DNA of 64,000 nt from Flavobacteriaceae bacterium (GTDB taxonomy: Bacteria > Bacteroidota > Bacteroidia > Flavobacteriales > Flavobacteriaceae), in the NCBI GenBank assembly GCA_031277535.1, contig JAITMD010000003.1, positions 186,001 to 250,000 of the forward strand. Direction: 5' to 3'. The notes beneath the pieces are model-generated. The model was not told the DNA's origin. It made no database searches and saw nothing but the letters and a program-made list of their open reading frames with translations. The translations under genes were made by a program, and so were the position numbers. The number at the start of each line of letters is the position of its first letter. The stretch's first letter is position 1. This document shows, one piece after another, positions 36,156 to 43,182 of this stretch.

Positions 36156-37614
36156 TGTTTTTAGTCGGTTGTAATAATCGTTTGATCTTTATATTTAAAG
36201 CCACATACACTAAGGAAACAAATGGACTTATAATATTGAAGAAAGCATAAGGAGCATAAGTAAAAGTGTCTATTCCTAATACACCTGAATGATAAGCACC
36301 ACATGTATTCCAAGGAATTAGTACAGAAGTAACTGTTCCAGAATCTTCTAATGCTCTACTTAAATTTTCAGGAGCTAATCCTCTTTCTTTATAAGCTTTT
36401 GTAAACATTTTTCCAGGAACAACAATTGACAAGTATTGTTCAGAAGCTGTTAGGTTTACAATAACGCAACTGGACATTGTACTTGCAAAAAGCCCAAAAG
36501 TTGTTTTAGCAATGCTTAGTAAACTGGCTGTGATTTTTTTTAACGCCCCAATAGCTTCCATTGCTCCTCCAAAAAACATGGCACAGATAATTAACCACAC
36601 TGTATTTAGCATGCTTTTCATTCCTCCTGCTTCAAACAAACTGTTTAGGCTTTCCATAGGAGATAGAATAGCAATGTCTGTTGTAATGGCATTCATAACA
36701 CCTTTATAAGCTGAAATAGGTGTTAAGGTTGTTTCTCCTCCTACTAAAGCTACTATGTCTGGTTGAAAGAATAAAGCAAACACAGCACCTAATAAGGTAC
36801 CTAATAATAAAGCTAAAATAGGTTTTAGTTTTTTTAAGATAGATACTATAACGAGTACAGGAACTAAAAAAAGCCAAGGAGTAATGTGAAAGGTAGAAGA
36901 TATAGCGTTTAATGTATCTGTTATATCAATAGTAGTAGTAATATCTAAGTTGAAACTGAGAATAATAAAGATGATTAAAGTAAGCACATAGGTTGGCACT
37001 GTAGTTAGCAACATGTAACGGATATGGGTAAAAAGATCTGTTCCTGCCATAGCAGATGCCAAATTAGTAGTATCTGATAAAGGAGAAAGTTTATCTCCAA
37101 AATAAGCACCTGAGATTACAGCTCCACCCACCATTCCTATGGGAATCCCCATTGTATTTCCAATGCCTACTAAGGCAATACCTACAGTTGCAGAAGTAGT
37201 CCACGAGCTTCCTGTTGCCAAAGAAATAATAGAACAGATAATAACGCAAGCAGGTAAAAAGATATGAGGCTCTAAGATTTGCAATCCATAGTAAATCATT
37301 GTTGGAATAACACCACTGAGCAGCCATGTACCCGATAGAGCTCCTACCAGTAGTAGAATATATATCGCACGAGTAGTTTCTCTTACATTTTTCGTAATCT
37401 TTTTGATAATATCTTCGTATTCTACTTTGTTGTATAGCCCCACACCAATAGCAACTAATCCTCCAAGAAGTAAAATAAATTGATTAGTTCCTTTTAGTGC
37501 TTCGTCTTTATAGACAAATACATTAATTCCCAATAATACAATAAGTACTAACATGGGGATAAGGGATTGTAGTAAGGTAATTTGGTGTTTTTGTTTGATA
37601 GGTAAATTATCCAT
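36139..37614 (-). CDS. nhaC: Na+/H+ antiporter, NhaC family
   Basis: This 491-residue inner-membrane protein has about twelve helices. Family motifs include TGSSWTTSATVGIALVGIG, SGAYFGDKLSPLSDTTNLA and PWNTCGAYHSGVLG. NhaC proteins exchange sodium for protons in sodium and pH homeostasis. The length and motif spacing match the family, though some relatives carry malate or other solutes. It is monocistronic, and its stop overlaps a terminator stem. Confidence 0.92.
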   Translation of the reverse strand: MDNLPIKQKHQITLLQSLIPMLVLIVLLGINVFVYKDEALKGTNQFILLLGGLVAIGVGLYNKVEYEDIIKKITKNVRETTRAIYILLLVGALSGTWLLSGVIPTMIYYGLQILEPHIFLPACVIICSIISLATGSSWTTSATVGIALVGIGNTMGIPIGMVGGAVISGAYFGDKLSPLSDTTNLASAMAGTDLFTHIRYMLLTTVPTYVLTLIIFIILSFNLDITTTIDITDTLNAISSTFHITPWLFLVPVLVIVSILKKLKPILALLLGTLLGAVFALFFQPDIVALVGGETTLTPISAYKGVMNAITTDIAILSPMESLNSLFEAGGMKSMLNTVWLIICAMFFGGAMEAIGALKKITASLLSIAKTTFGLFASTMSSCVIVNLTASEQYLSIVVPGKMFTKAYKERGLAPENLSRALEDSGTVTSVLIPWNTCGAYHSGVLGIDTFTYAPYAFFNIISPFVSLVYVALNIKIKRLLQPTKNTKRGL

Positions 37615-37698
37615 CTTTTGTTTTTGTATTGAACGTTCAAGATAGATAGAATTGTTTTAATTAGAAAATGAAGAAAGATAATTGTTTCAGAAGGTATA

Positions 37699-37730
37699 AA
37701 AAAAGGCCTTGCAATCGCAAGACCTTTTAT
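37699..37730 (-). terminator. Terminator of the lipoprotein gene
   Basis: AAAAGG-C-CTTGC pairs with GCAAG-A-CCTTTT around AATC. Confidence 0.7.
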
Positions 37731-37733
37731 ATA

Positions 37734-38180
37734 TTATTTTTTTCTATTGTATGTAACTGTTATAGGTAATTCACTTCCCATCATTGTATAGTTGTATGTA
37801 AGAGATAATTGTCCATTTGTAATACCATTGATAGTACGTGGTGTATAATTTGCTTTTTCAAAGGTAATTACGTTGTTTTTAATTGTACCATTTGTAACTG
37901 TTGGTTTTCCACCATCTCTTTTGAAGTACTCTGTTAGAGTAGCTTTATCTTTCGTCAAAACTAATTGATCTGTTTGCGAAACTGCATTCTCTCCTGGAAA
38001 ATCTATATAGTTATGAGTTCTTTCTCTATCTCCAGCTTTGTAAGATAATTTATCTGCTTCCCATGTTCCTTCGTATTCCGTTTTATTGTCAATAGGAATA
38101 GGAGAGTTGTCATCTTTAGAGCATCCAGTGAAAGCTAAAGTTGTACTTACAAAAAGTACTAACGCCATTATTCTTTTCAT
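37734..38180 (-). CDS. Lipocalin-like lipoprotein, 148 aa
   Basis: The signal peptide ends in FTGCSKDD, so the lipidated cysteine is about residue 20, followed by acidic residues as seen in surface-exposed Bacteroidetes lipoproteins. The mature part opens with YEGTWEADKLSYK, typical of small lipocalin-like or META-type beta barrels, and consists of alternating strands. Ligand unknown. It starts 25 bp after the e(P4) phosphatase gene and may share its transcript. Confidence 0.75.
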   Translation of the reverse strand: MKRIMALVLFVSTTLAFTGCSKDDNSPIPIDNKTEYEGTWEADKLSYKAGDRERTHNYIDFPGENAVSQTDQLVLTKDKATLTEYFKRDGGKPTVTNGTIKNNVITFEKANYTPRTINGITNGQLSLTYNYTMMGSELPITVTYNRKK

Positions 38181-38205
38181 TTGTAGTTTGTTATAATTAG
38201 TTATA

Positions 38206-39027
38206 TTATTTGAATCCTTTTACGCTTTTGTTGTATATCGCGTCTTTTTCTTCTTTTGTTAAGTCTTTGCGATATTGGAATAATGCAGCTTCCCAATCTC
38301 CATATCCTGTGTTTGGCAATACAATGAATTTTTTACCAAACAAGTTTTTGTTGTCCTTTACGTTTTGCAAACGCTCTTCTTGTGTTTTTTTGTCAAATAA
38401 AGTAGAGAAATCAGATAAGTTATCTCCCATCAACATCACAATTTCATGTGTTTCACTTAGCTTTTGACGTCTTGCTTCTTTACTTGATTCAGATGTACGA
38501 ACTATTAGGTGTGTTTCGTCAGCAAATGGGAAGTTATACTTTTTCAAGTTTTCCATTGTACCTGCTTTGTCATCCTGATTTCTATTTGTAATATAGAATA
38601 CTTCAACTCCTTTTGATTTAGCATAATTGAAAAACTCTAAACTACCCAACACTGGTTTTGCATCAGCTTTTGCTGTCCACTCTGTCCATGTTTTTTGGCT
38701 GTAAGATTTTCCTTTACGTGCCATTTCTACTGCATAAGGAGAATTGTCTAAAAATGTCTCGTCAATATCTGTTACAATTGCAAGTGGCTTATTGTGTTTT
38801 TCTTTTACAATCAAGTCCAATTGCAAAGTAGCAATATTAAACGCTTGAGCGCATAAAGCTTGGTATTCAGCCGCGTTTTGTTGAAAAACAGCCGCGTATA
38901 GCTTACCATTAACTTCAATATTGTCTAAAGCATTTTTTGATTGATTGGTTGTAATCGTTTGTTGCGACTTACAAGCAGTTAATCCTACAAAGGCAATAGC
39001 TGCAATAAGAAATGTTCTTTTTAGCAT
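38206..39027 (-). CDS. 5'-nucleotidase, lipoprotein e(P4) family (class C acid phosphatase)
   Basis: The lipobox LTAC places the lipidated cysteine at residue 19. The haloacid-dehalogenase-type phosphatase core begins at IVTDIDETFLDN with D87 and D89 as nucleophile and acid-base residue. ITNRNQ and MLMGDNLSDFS supply the later motifs. In Haemophilus the e(P4) enzyme dephosphorylates nicotinamide mononucleotide and other nucleotides on the cell surface, so a periplasmic or surface nucleotide salvage role is likely. The lipoprotein gene at 37734 follows. Confidence 0.93.
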   Translation of the reverse strand: MLKRTFLIAAIAFVGLTACKSQQTITTNQSKNALDNIEVNGKLYAAVFQQNAAEYQALCAQAFNIATLQLDLIVKEKHNKPLAIVTDIDETFLDNSPYAVEMARKGKSYSQKTWTEWTAKADAKPVLGSLEFFNYAKSKGVEVFYITNRNQDDKAGTMENLKKYNFPFADETHLIVRTSESSKEARRQKLSETHEIVMLMGDNLSDFSTLFDKKTQEERLQNVKDNKNLFGKKFIVLPNTGYGDWEAALFQYRKDLTKEEKDAIYNKSVKGFK

Positions 39028-39053
39028 TATGTTTTAATTTTGAATTGAGACTA

Positions 39054-39061
39054 CAAAAATA
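39054..39061 (-). promoter_or_regulatory. -7 box of the e(P4) phosphatase gene
   Basis: TATTTTTG on the minus strand lies about 27 bp before the ATG; no -33 element seen. Confidence 0.4.
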
Positions 39062-39229
39062 ACCATTTTATTTTGAATATTTCTAAATTATCTGTTTTGG
39101 AATAAGTCTTGTGAGTAGTTTAACGCAAATACATTAGCCAACCGCTCATACAGTTGAAGAGAATAATCAATTTTAGGAATCAAAGCTTTTGAGAAACAAA
39201 CATTTTTCATTCTTATTGCTCTAATAAAT

Positions 39230-39264
39230 AAAAACCTTAACATGCTAACATGCTAAGGTTTTTT
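39230..39264 (-). terminator. Terminator of the cob operon
   Basis: AAAACCTTAACATG pairs with CATGCTAAGGTTTT with one G-T wobble, directly after cobC. Confidence 0.75.
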
Positions 39265-39282
39265 AAAATATTACAGTCGTTC

Positions 39283-39843
39283 TTATTGTTTTTGTACAAT
39301 AAAATCATCCATAGTTGTAATTCCTAAGTTTACGTGGAATACTTCTCCATATCCTACAGGAATTTTAAATGTAGTTTGTAGAGGGTTTTTTAAAATATAA
39401 GTCCAAATGCATCGTATAATACCAGCATGTGCAACTAATAATACTTTTTCATAAGGCTGTTTGCGCAGTTCTTCTAAAAACGAAACTACCCTTTGATAAA
39501 CGAGTGTTAGATTTTCTCCATGGGGTGGTTTTACATCAACAATATTGTTCATCCATTGCTCTAACTCTTGTGAGTTTATTTTATTCCACGCTTGAAGTTC
39601 CCACGCACCGAAATCCATTTCTTGCAAGCGATTATCAGTTGTGTAGTACGAACTAAATTCTTCAGCAATAAAAGTACATCGTTTGAGTGGGCTACTGATA
39701 ATTTGTGAAAATTTTTCAGGTAATTTTTTCTTGATAATTGCTACATCATCTGGGTAAGTGTTGAGCAAGTTTAAATCGGTTTGCCCATAGCAAATACCAG
39801 ATTCTATATCTACGGGTGTATGTCTTATGATGTATAGTTCCAT
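39283..39843 (-). CDS. cobC: Alpha-ribazole phosphatase
   Basis: This 186-residue histidine phosphatase begins with the phospho-accepting histidine in IIRHTPVD, and GICYGQTDLNL is typical of CobC. A second histidine lies in VAHAGIIR. The enzyme removes the phosphate from alpha-ribazole phosphate in lower-ligand assembly for cobalamin. The gene overlaps cobS by 19 bp and closes the cobT-cobS-cobC operon. General histidine phosphatases look alike, but the neighbours settle the assignment. Confidence 0.9.
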   Translation of the reverse strand: MELYIIRHTPVDIESGICYGQTDLNLLNTYPDDVAIIKKKLPEKFSQIISSPLKRCTFIAEEFSSYYTTDNRLQEMDFGAWELQAWNKINSQELEQWMNNIVDVKPPHGENLTLVYQRVVSFLEELRKQPYEKVLLVAHAGIIRCIWTYILKNPLQTTFKIPVGYGEVFHVNLGITTMDDFIVQKQ

Positions 39844-40601
39844 ATAAGTATAATAGCTAAATAAAATAGCACCTCACATACCTGTTGTACTGCCCCCAAA
39901 CAATCTCCTGTATATCCGCCAAGATGTTTTTTGAAATACCAACCTAAATATAATTTACCTAAATAGCTGATAGGCAATGCCCATAAAAATATCCACTGTT
40001 GAAATAAGATAAAAGGCAGTAGGGTGATACATAAAGAAAAGAATAGGGAAGTATAAGATAAGCGTTTATTGGCTAATGGCTTTGATTTACTTTTATCAAT
40101 ATCTGTAACGTATTGATGTGTGTATATCATAGTGCCTGCCATAAATCGACTACTGGTATGCGCTGCAACTATTGCAATAAGCACCATTTCGATGGATTGA
40201 TTGCTTATTGTAGAAAGGGTTAAAAATTTGAGTAGTAAAAGCAAGATAATTCCAATTACTCCGTATGCCCCTATACGACTATCTTTCATAATAGTCATTA
40301 TTTTTTCTTTGCCATATCCACCTCCAAAAGCATCACAAGAATCAGTAAAACCATCTTCGTGAAAAGCTCCAGTTAAAAGTACAGACCCAATCATTGAAAG
40401 AACAATACTGATTTCGATAGAGAAAACATGTTGAGCCAGCCAAAATAATAACGCACTAAATCCTCCTACAATCCAACCTACCATTGGAAAGTACTTTTGA
40501 GATTTATTCATTATTTCGTCGCTGTATTCCAAAGTAAAAGGAATAGGTATTCTGGTAAAGAACATTAAAGCGGTAGCGAAGTAAGTGAATTCCTTACGCA
40601 T
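39825..40601 (-). CDS. cobS: Adenosylcobinamide-GDP ribazoletransferase (cobalamin synthase)
   Basis: This 258-residue inner-membrane enzyme joins adenosylcobinamide-GDP to alpha-ribazole (phosphate). FFTRIPIP at the N-terminus and GAFHEDGFTDSCDAFGGG with its acidic residues mark the metal-binding active site. About six hydrophobic helices follow, and GGYTGDCLGA is near the end. Its start overlaps the cobT stop by one base, and its end overlaps cobC by 19 bp, so all three are translated together. Confidence 0.95.
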   Translation of the reverse strand: MRKEFTYFATALMFFTRIPIPFTLEYSDEIMNKSQKYFPMVGWIVGGFSALLFWLAQHVFSIEISIVLSMIGSVLLTGAFHEDGFTDSCDAFGGGYGKEKIMTIMKDSRIGAYGVIGIILLLLLKFLTLSTISNQSIEMVLIAIVAAHTSSRFMAGTMIYTHQYVTDIDKSKSKPLANKRLSYTSLFFSLCITLLPFILFQQWIFLWALPISYLGKLYLGWYFKKHLGGYTGDCLGAVQQVCEVLFYLAIILIWNYTS

Positions 40602-41605
40602 TATTTATTGCTTACGTTTGCTGATTCAAAACTGGCCATCTCGTTTAAAAACGCAACAGCACTTTGTATAATTGGATAAGCTAAAGCGCATCCTGTACCT
40701 TCTCCCAGACGTAAATTTAATCCTAAAATTGCACGTTGTTGCATGGATTCTAACATCAATTGATGACCTTTTTCATCTGATTGATGGCAGAATATCGCAT
40801 TGTCTATAATGGTTGGCAATAAGGTGTAAGCTACTAAAAATGCACTTGAAGCAATAAAACCATCAACCAAAATAACCATATTTTGACGATAAGCTTCTAA
40901 CATAGCACCGCACATTTGTGCAATTTCAAATCCTCCAAAGCACAGTAATGCTTCTTCAGCATCAGTTACTTGTGGATGTTTGGCTAATACTTGTTTTAAG
41001 ATGCTTATTTTGTGTGCTAATTGAGCGTCATCCATTCCTGTTCCTCTACCTACACAATCTTCTATTGGCAGACGAAGTAAACTACTCATAAGAAGAGAGG
41101 CAGACGAAGTATTACCTATTCCCATTTCGCCGAAACCTATAATATTACATCCTTTTTTAGCTAATTGCTGCACTGTTTTCTCACTCGATTCAAAACAGAA
41201 CTTTAATTCCTCAGGAGTAATTGCTCTTTCGCGTAAAGCACTTTTTGTACCGTAGTTTGCCTTAGCTTTTAATAAGTTAGGATAGTTTTCAAAATCGTGA
41301 TTTACCCCAGCGTCAATAATATATAAGTCAATTGCATGCTGTTTACAAAATACATTGATAGCTGCTCCTCCTTGTAAAAAGTTCATTACCATTTGATAGG
41401 TCACTTCTGGGGGATAAGCACTTACCCCATCTTGAGCCAAACCGTGATCTCCAGCAAATACTAATAGAGAAGGATGGGTAAGTTGTGGCGATAGTGTTTT
41501 TTGAATATTCCCTATTTTAAAGGCAATATCTTCTAAAAAACCTAAGGCACCTAATGGCTTTGTTTTAAAGTCAATTTTGTGTTGTAGTTGTTGTTCTATA
41601 TTCAT
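40601..41605 (-). CDS. cobT: Nicotinate-nucleotide-dimethylbenzimidazole phosphoribosyltransferase
   Basis: This 334-residue enzyme activates the lower ligand of cobalamin. Motifs include KPLGALGFLEDIA, VFAGDHGLAQDGVSAYP, GEMGIGNTSSAS, GRGTGMDD and GEGTGCALAYP, where the last glutamate is the catalytic base. It leads the cobT-cobS-cobC operon. No cobU, corrinoid-ring or adenosylation gene lies nearby, so this is a salvage-type segment. The operon itself has no riboswitch in its leader; the only cobalamin riboswitch lies further upstream on the other strand. Confidence 0.95.
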   Translation of the reverse strand: MNIEQQLQHKIDFKTKPLGALGFLEDIAFKIGNIQKTLSPQLTHPSLLVFAGDHGLAQDGVSAYPPEVTYQMVMNFLQGGAAINVFCKQHAIDLYIIDAGVNHDFENYPNLLKAKANYGTKSALRERAITPEELKFCFESSEKTVQQLAKKGCNIIGFGEMGIGNTSSASLLMSSLLRLPIEDCVGRGTGMDDAQLAHKISILKQVLAKHPQVTDAEEALLCFGGFEIAQMCGAMLEAYRQNMVILVDGFIASSAFLVAYTLLPTIIDNAIFCHQSDEKGHQLMLESMQQRAILGLNLRLGEGTGCALAYPIIQSAVAFLNEMASFESANVSNK

Positions 41606-41623
41606 AATAGTGTGTTGTCCTCA

Positions 41624-41631
41624 CAAATATA
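41624..41631 (-). promoter_or_regulatory. -7 box of the cob operon
   Basis: TATATTTG on the minus strand lies about 19 bp before the cobT ATG. The short leader leaves no room for a riboswitch. Confidence 0.45.
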
Positions 41632-41789
41632 TATGTTTTGAAGAATTTAATATAATTAATATGAAAAGCTTTCTTAAGCCTTGATGAAAATAGGAGACAG
41701 GCTATGCAGATTTTTACATTTATTTCTGTTGAAGAGGTTTTTTTCTGAAAAGATAATTAGTTGCCTTTAGTTAAAAGATAGTATAGCGA

Positions 41790-41898
41790 GAAGTGTGAGT
41801 ATAATGTAAGTATAGTGCAAGCATAGTGTAAGTATAAAAAAGAGGTGTTTTTATACTTACACTATGCTTGCACTATACTTACACTATGCTTGCACTTT
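41790..41898. repeat. 11-bp tandem repeats arranged as a giant hairpin
   Basis: Units of the form GTGYAAGYATA (Y mixed) run four times on the left side, then their reverse complements run four to five times on the right. The inner arms 41805-41840 and 41848-41883 are perfect 36-bp inverted repeats around a 7-nt loop. It lies between the cob promoter and the divergent riboswitch promoter. No coding frame is involved. Confidence 0.85.
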
Positions 41899-42033
41899 AT
41901 TGTAACTCGTTTTTATACTATTGGATTGTTTGGAGAGTAGTGTGAAATGAGTTGTTTTTTTGTTTAGTAAAAAAAGAGTTTTTGTGAGCCATATGAGATG
42001 AGAAATATAAAATAAACAAGGCAAAGCAGAATA

Positions 42034-42068
42034 TTTGAAGAGAAGTATGAATAAGTTTATTATATTTG
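42034..42068 (+). promoter_or_regulatory. Promoter of the riboswitch transcript
   Basis: TTTG (42034-42037), a 23-bp spacer and TATATTTG (42061-42068) precede the riboswitch. Transcription should start near 42075. Confidence 0.55.
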
Positions 42069-42099
42069 CTCCCGAACAAGTCTTTGTAAAGGTTTGTTT

Positions 42100-42312
42100 A
42101 ATTAGTCAATTTGGTTACACTTAGCGGTGTATTAAAAGGGAATCGTGTGAAAATCACGAACTGTCGCGCAACTGTAAGTAACACAAGACTACTGTCAAGT
42201 AATGTTCACTGTTTTTGAAAGAAAATGGGAAGAACGACGGGAGTTGTTACAAGTCAGGAGACCTGCCTTAATGACTTAGACGATGCTTTCGCGGTTAGAG
42301 CTTTATGTCAAG
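42100..42312 (+). ncRNA. Cobalamin (B12) riboswitch
   Basis: The aptamer core is clear: TTAAAAGGGAA near 42132-42142, the L5 loop CTGTCGCGCAACTG (42161-42174), GAAGAACGACGGGAG, and the B12 box AAGTCAGGAGACCTGCC (42251-42267). A following CTTTCGCGG loop (about 42287-42295) can pair with the CGCG of L5, the kissing contact typical of this class. These riboswitches turn off transport or synthesis genes when B12 is bound. Here it faces away from the cob operon and no B12 gene lies downstream before a terminator. Confidence 0.9.
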
Positions 42313-42766
42313 TTGTTTACATACTACAAAACAGACCTGTGTTTTTAAGGGTTTGTTCCTGTTGATGCATTCTTTTACAAGTGTAATGTATCGGTGTATT
42401 TATCTTTTCATTAGCGTAGTGCTCTACAGCCAATCATCTTTTTTTATTGATATAGAGAATAAGTTTACATATGACTATTCAGTTTGCTTTGGCATAGAGA
42501 TTTATTGTTTTCTTCTTGTAACTGTATATGTACATATTTATAGTAATTAGTCAGAATTTGACAAGGGTGAATTGGACAATGTAATTGTTTCGTTTTTATC
42601 ACTTGTGTGGTATATATAAAGTTTGACAATCTTTACAAATTACTAATCTATTTTAGTTTTGACTGAATAGTGTATGTGACTTATAATAAGATACAAAACG
42701 AGGTGTTTTTTGTTGAAATACAGTAATGTATTTCTAAAACGGCTAAATTTTGTTAGTTTTTGGTCA
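42313..42766 (+). other. Riboswitch-controlled stretch without a recognisable gene
   Basis: Between riboswitch and terminator the only long frame starts at 42305 (81 codons, to 42550). It is rich in Cys, Tyr, Phe and Ser, has no ribosome-binding signal (it begins within the expression-platform region), and resembles no protein I know. A segment around 42388-42440 reads like a signal peptide ending in YSQS, which could be the remains of an exported protein. I regard the stretch as a decayed gene or non-coding transcript. Confidence 0.4.
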
Positions 42767-42800
42767 CAGACAATCTTGAGAGAGATTGTCTGTTTTTTTA
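42767..42800 (+). terminator. Terminator of the riboswitch transcript
   Basis: The 10-bp stem CAGACAATCT/AGATTGTCTG is followed by T7 on the + strand. Confidence 0.85.
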
Positions 42801-43182
42801 TATAAAAAGGATACTATTGGGAGCCGAAAATTTAAGAATAACTTTTATCTTTAACCCCAAATACGCAATAGTCTTATTCGTGTAAATAATTCGAATTAAA
42901 GTGGCTTTAAGCTTATGAAGCAACTGCTTTTAATATCGTTTCAAATAAGGTATAATACAGAATTATTTTATGGTATTGGACTATTGTAAAATCTGGGTTT
43001 TCCAATTGGAGTATTATTTGTAGTAATTGTACTTTTCTATTTCCTTATTTTATTGCAACTATATCTTAATAGTTTAGTACGAATAGGTTTTGTAGGAAAG
43101 GAGAAGTGCCTATTCTGGATTGTATTTGATTTGTATAAGGTATAGTACCTTAGGTAAACCCTATAGGATAGTGAATTAGTTT
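42801..43182. other. Gene-free leader region before the TPR gene
   Basis: No complete gene is visible. A frame without start codon (about 42993-43145) would encode a hydrophobic helix followed by a basic-aromatic segment, which could be a fragment of a membrane protein; it is too short to call. Promoter elements of the TPR gene are not obvious. Confidence 0.4.

Noticed and set aside
41790..41898. CRISPR array
   Set aside because: The units are 11 bp, directly adjoining and arranged head to head; there are no spacers and no cas genes.
42305..42550. 81-codon frame after the cobalamin riboswitch as a real gene
   Set aside because: It starts inside the riboswitch expression region, has no ribosome-binding signal, has an odd Cys/Tyr-rich composition and matches no family I know. 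It is kept only as part of the unexplained transcript.
42993..43145. Hydrophobic frame as a small membrane protein
   Set aside because: It has no start codon and only about 50 codons; in such AT-rich DNA this can arise by chance.
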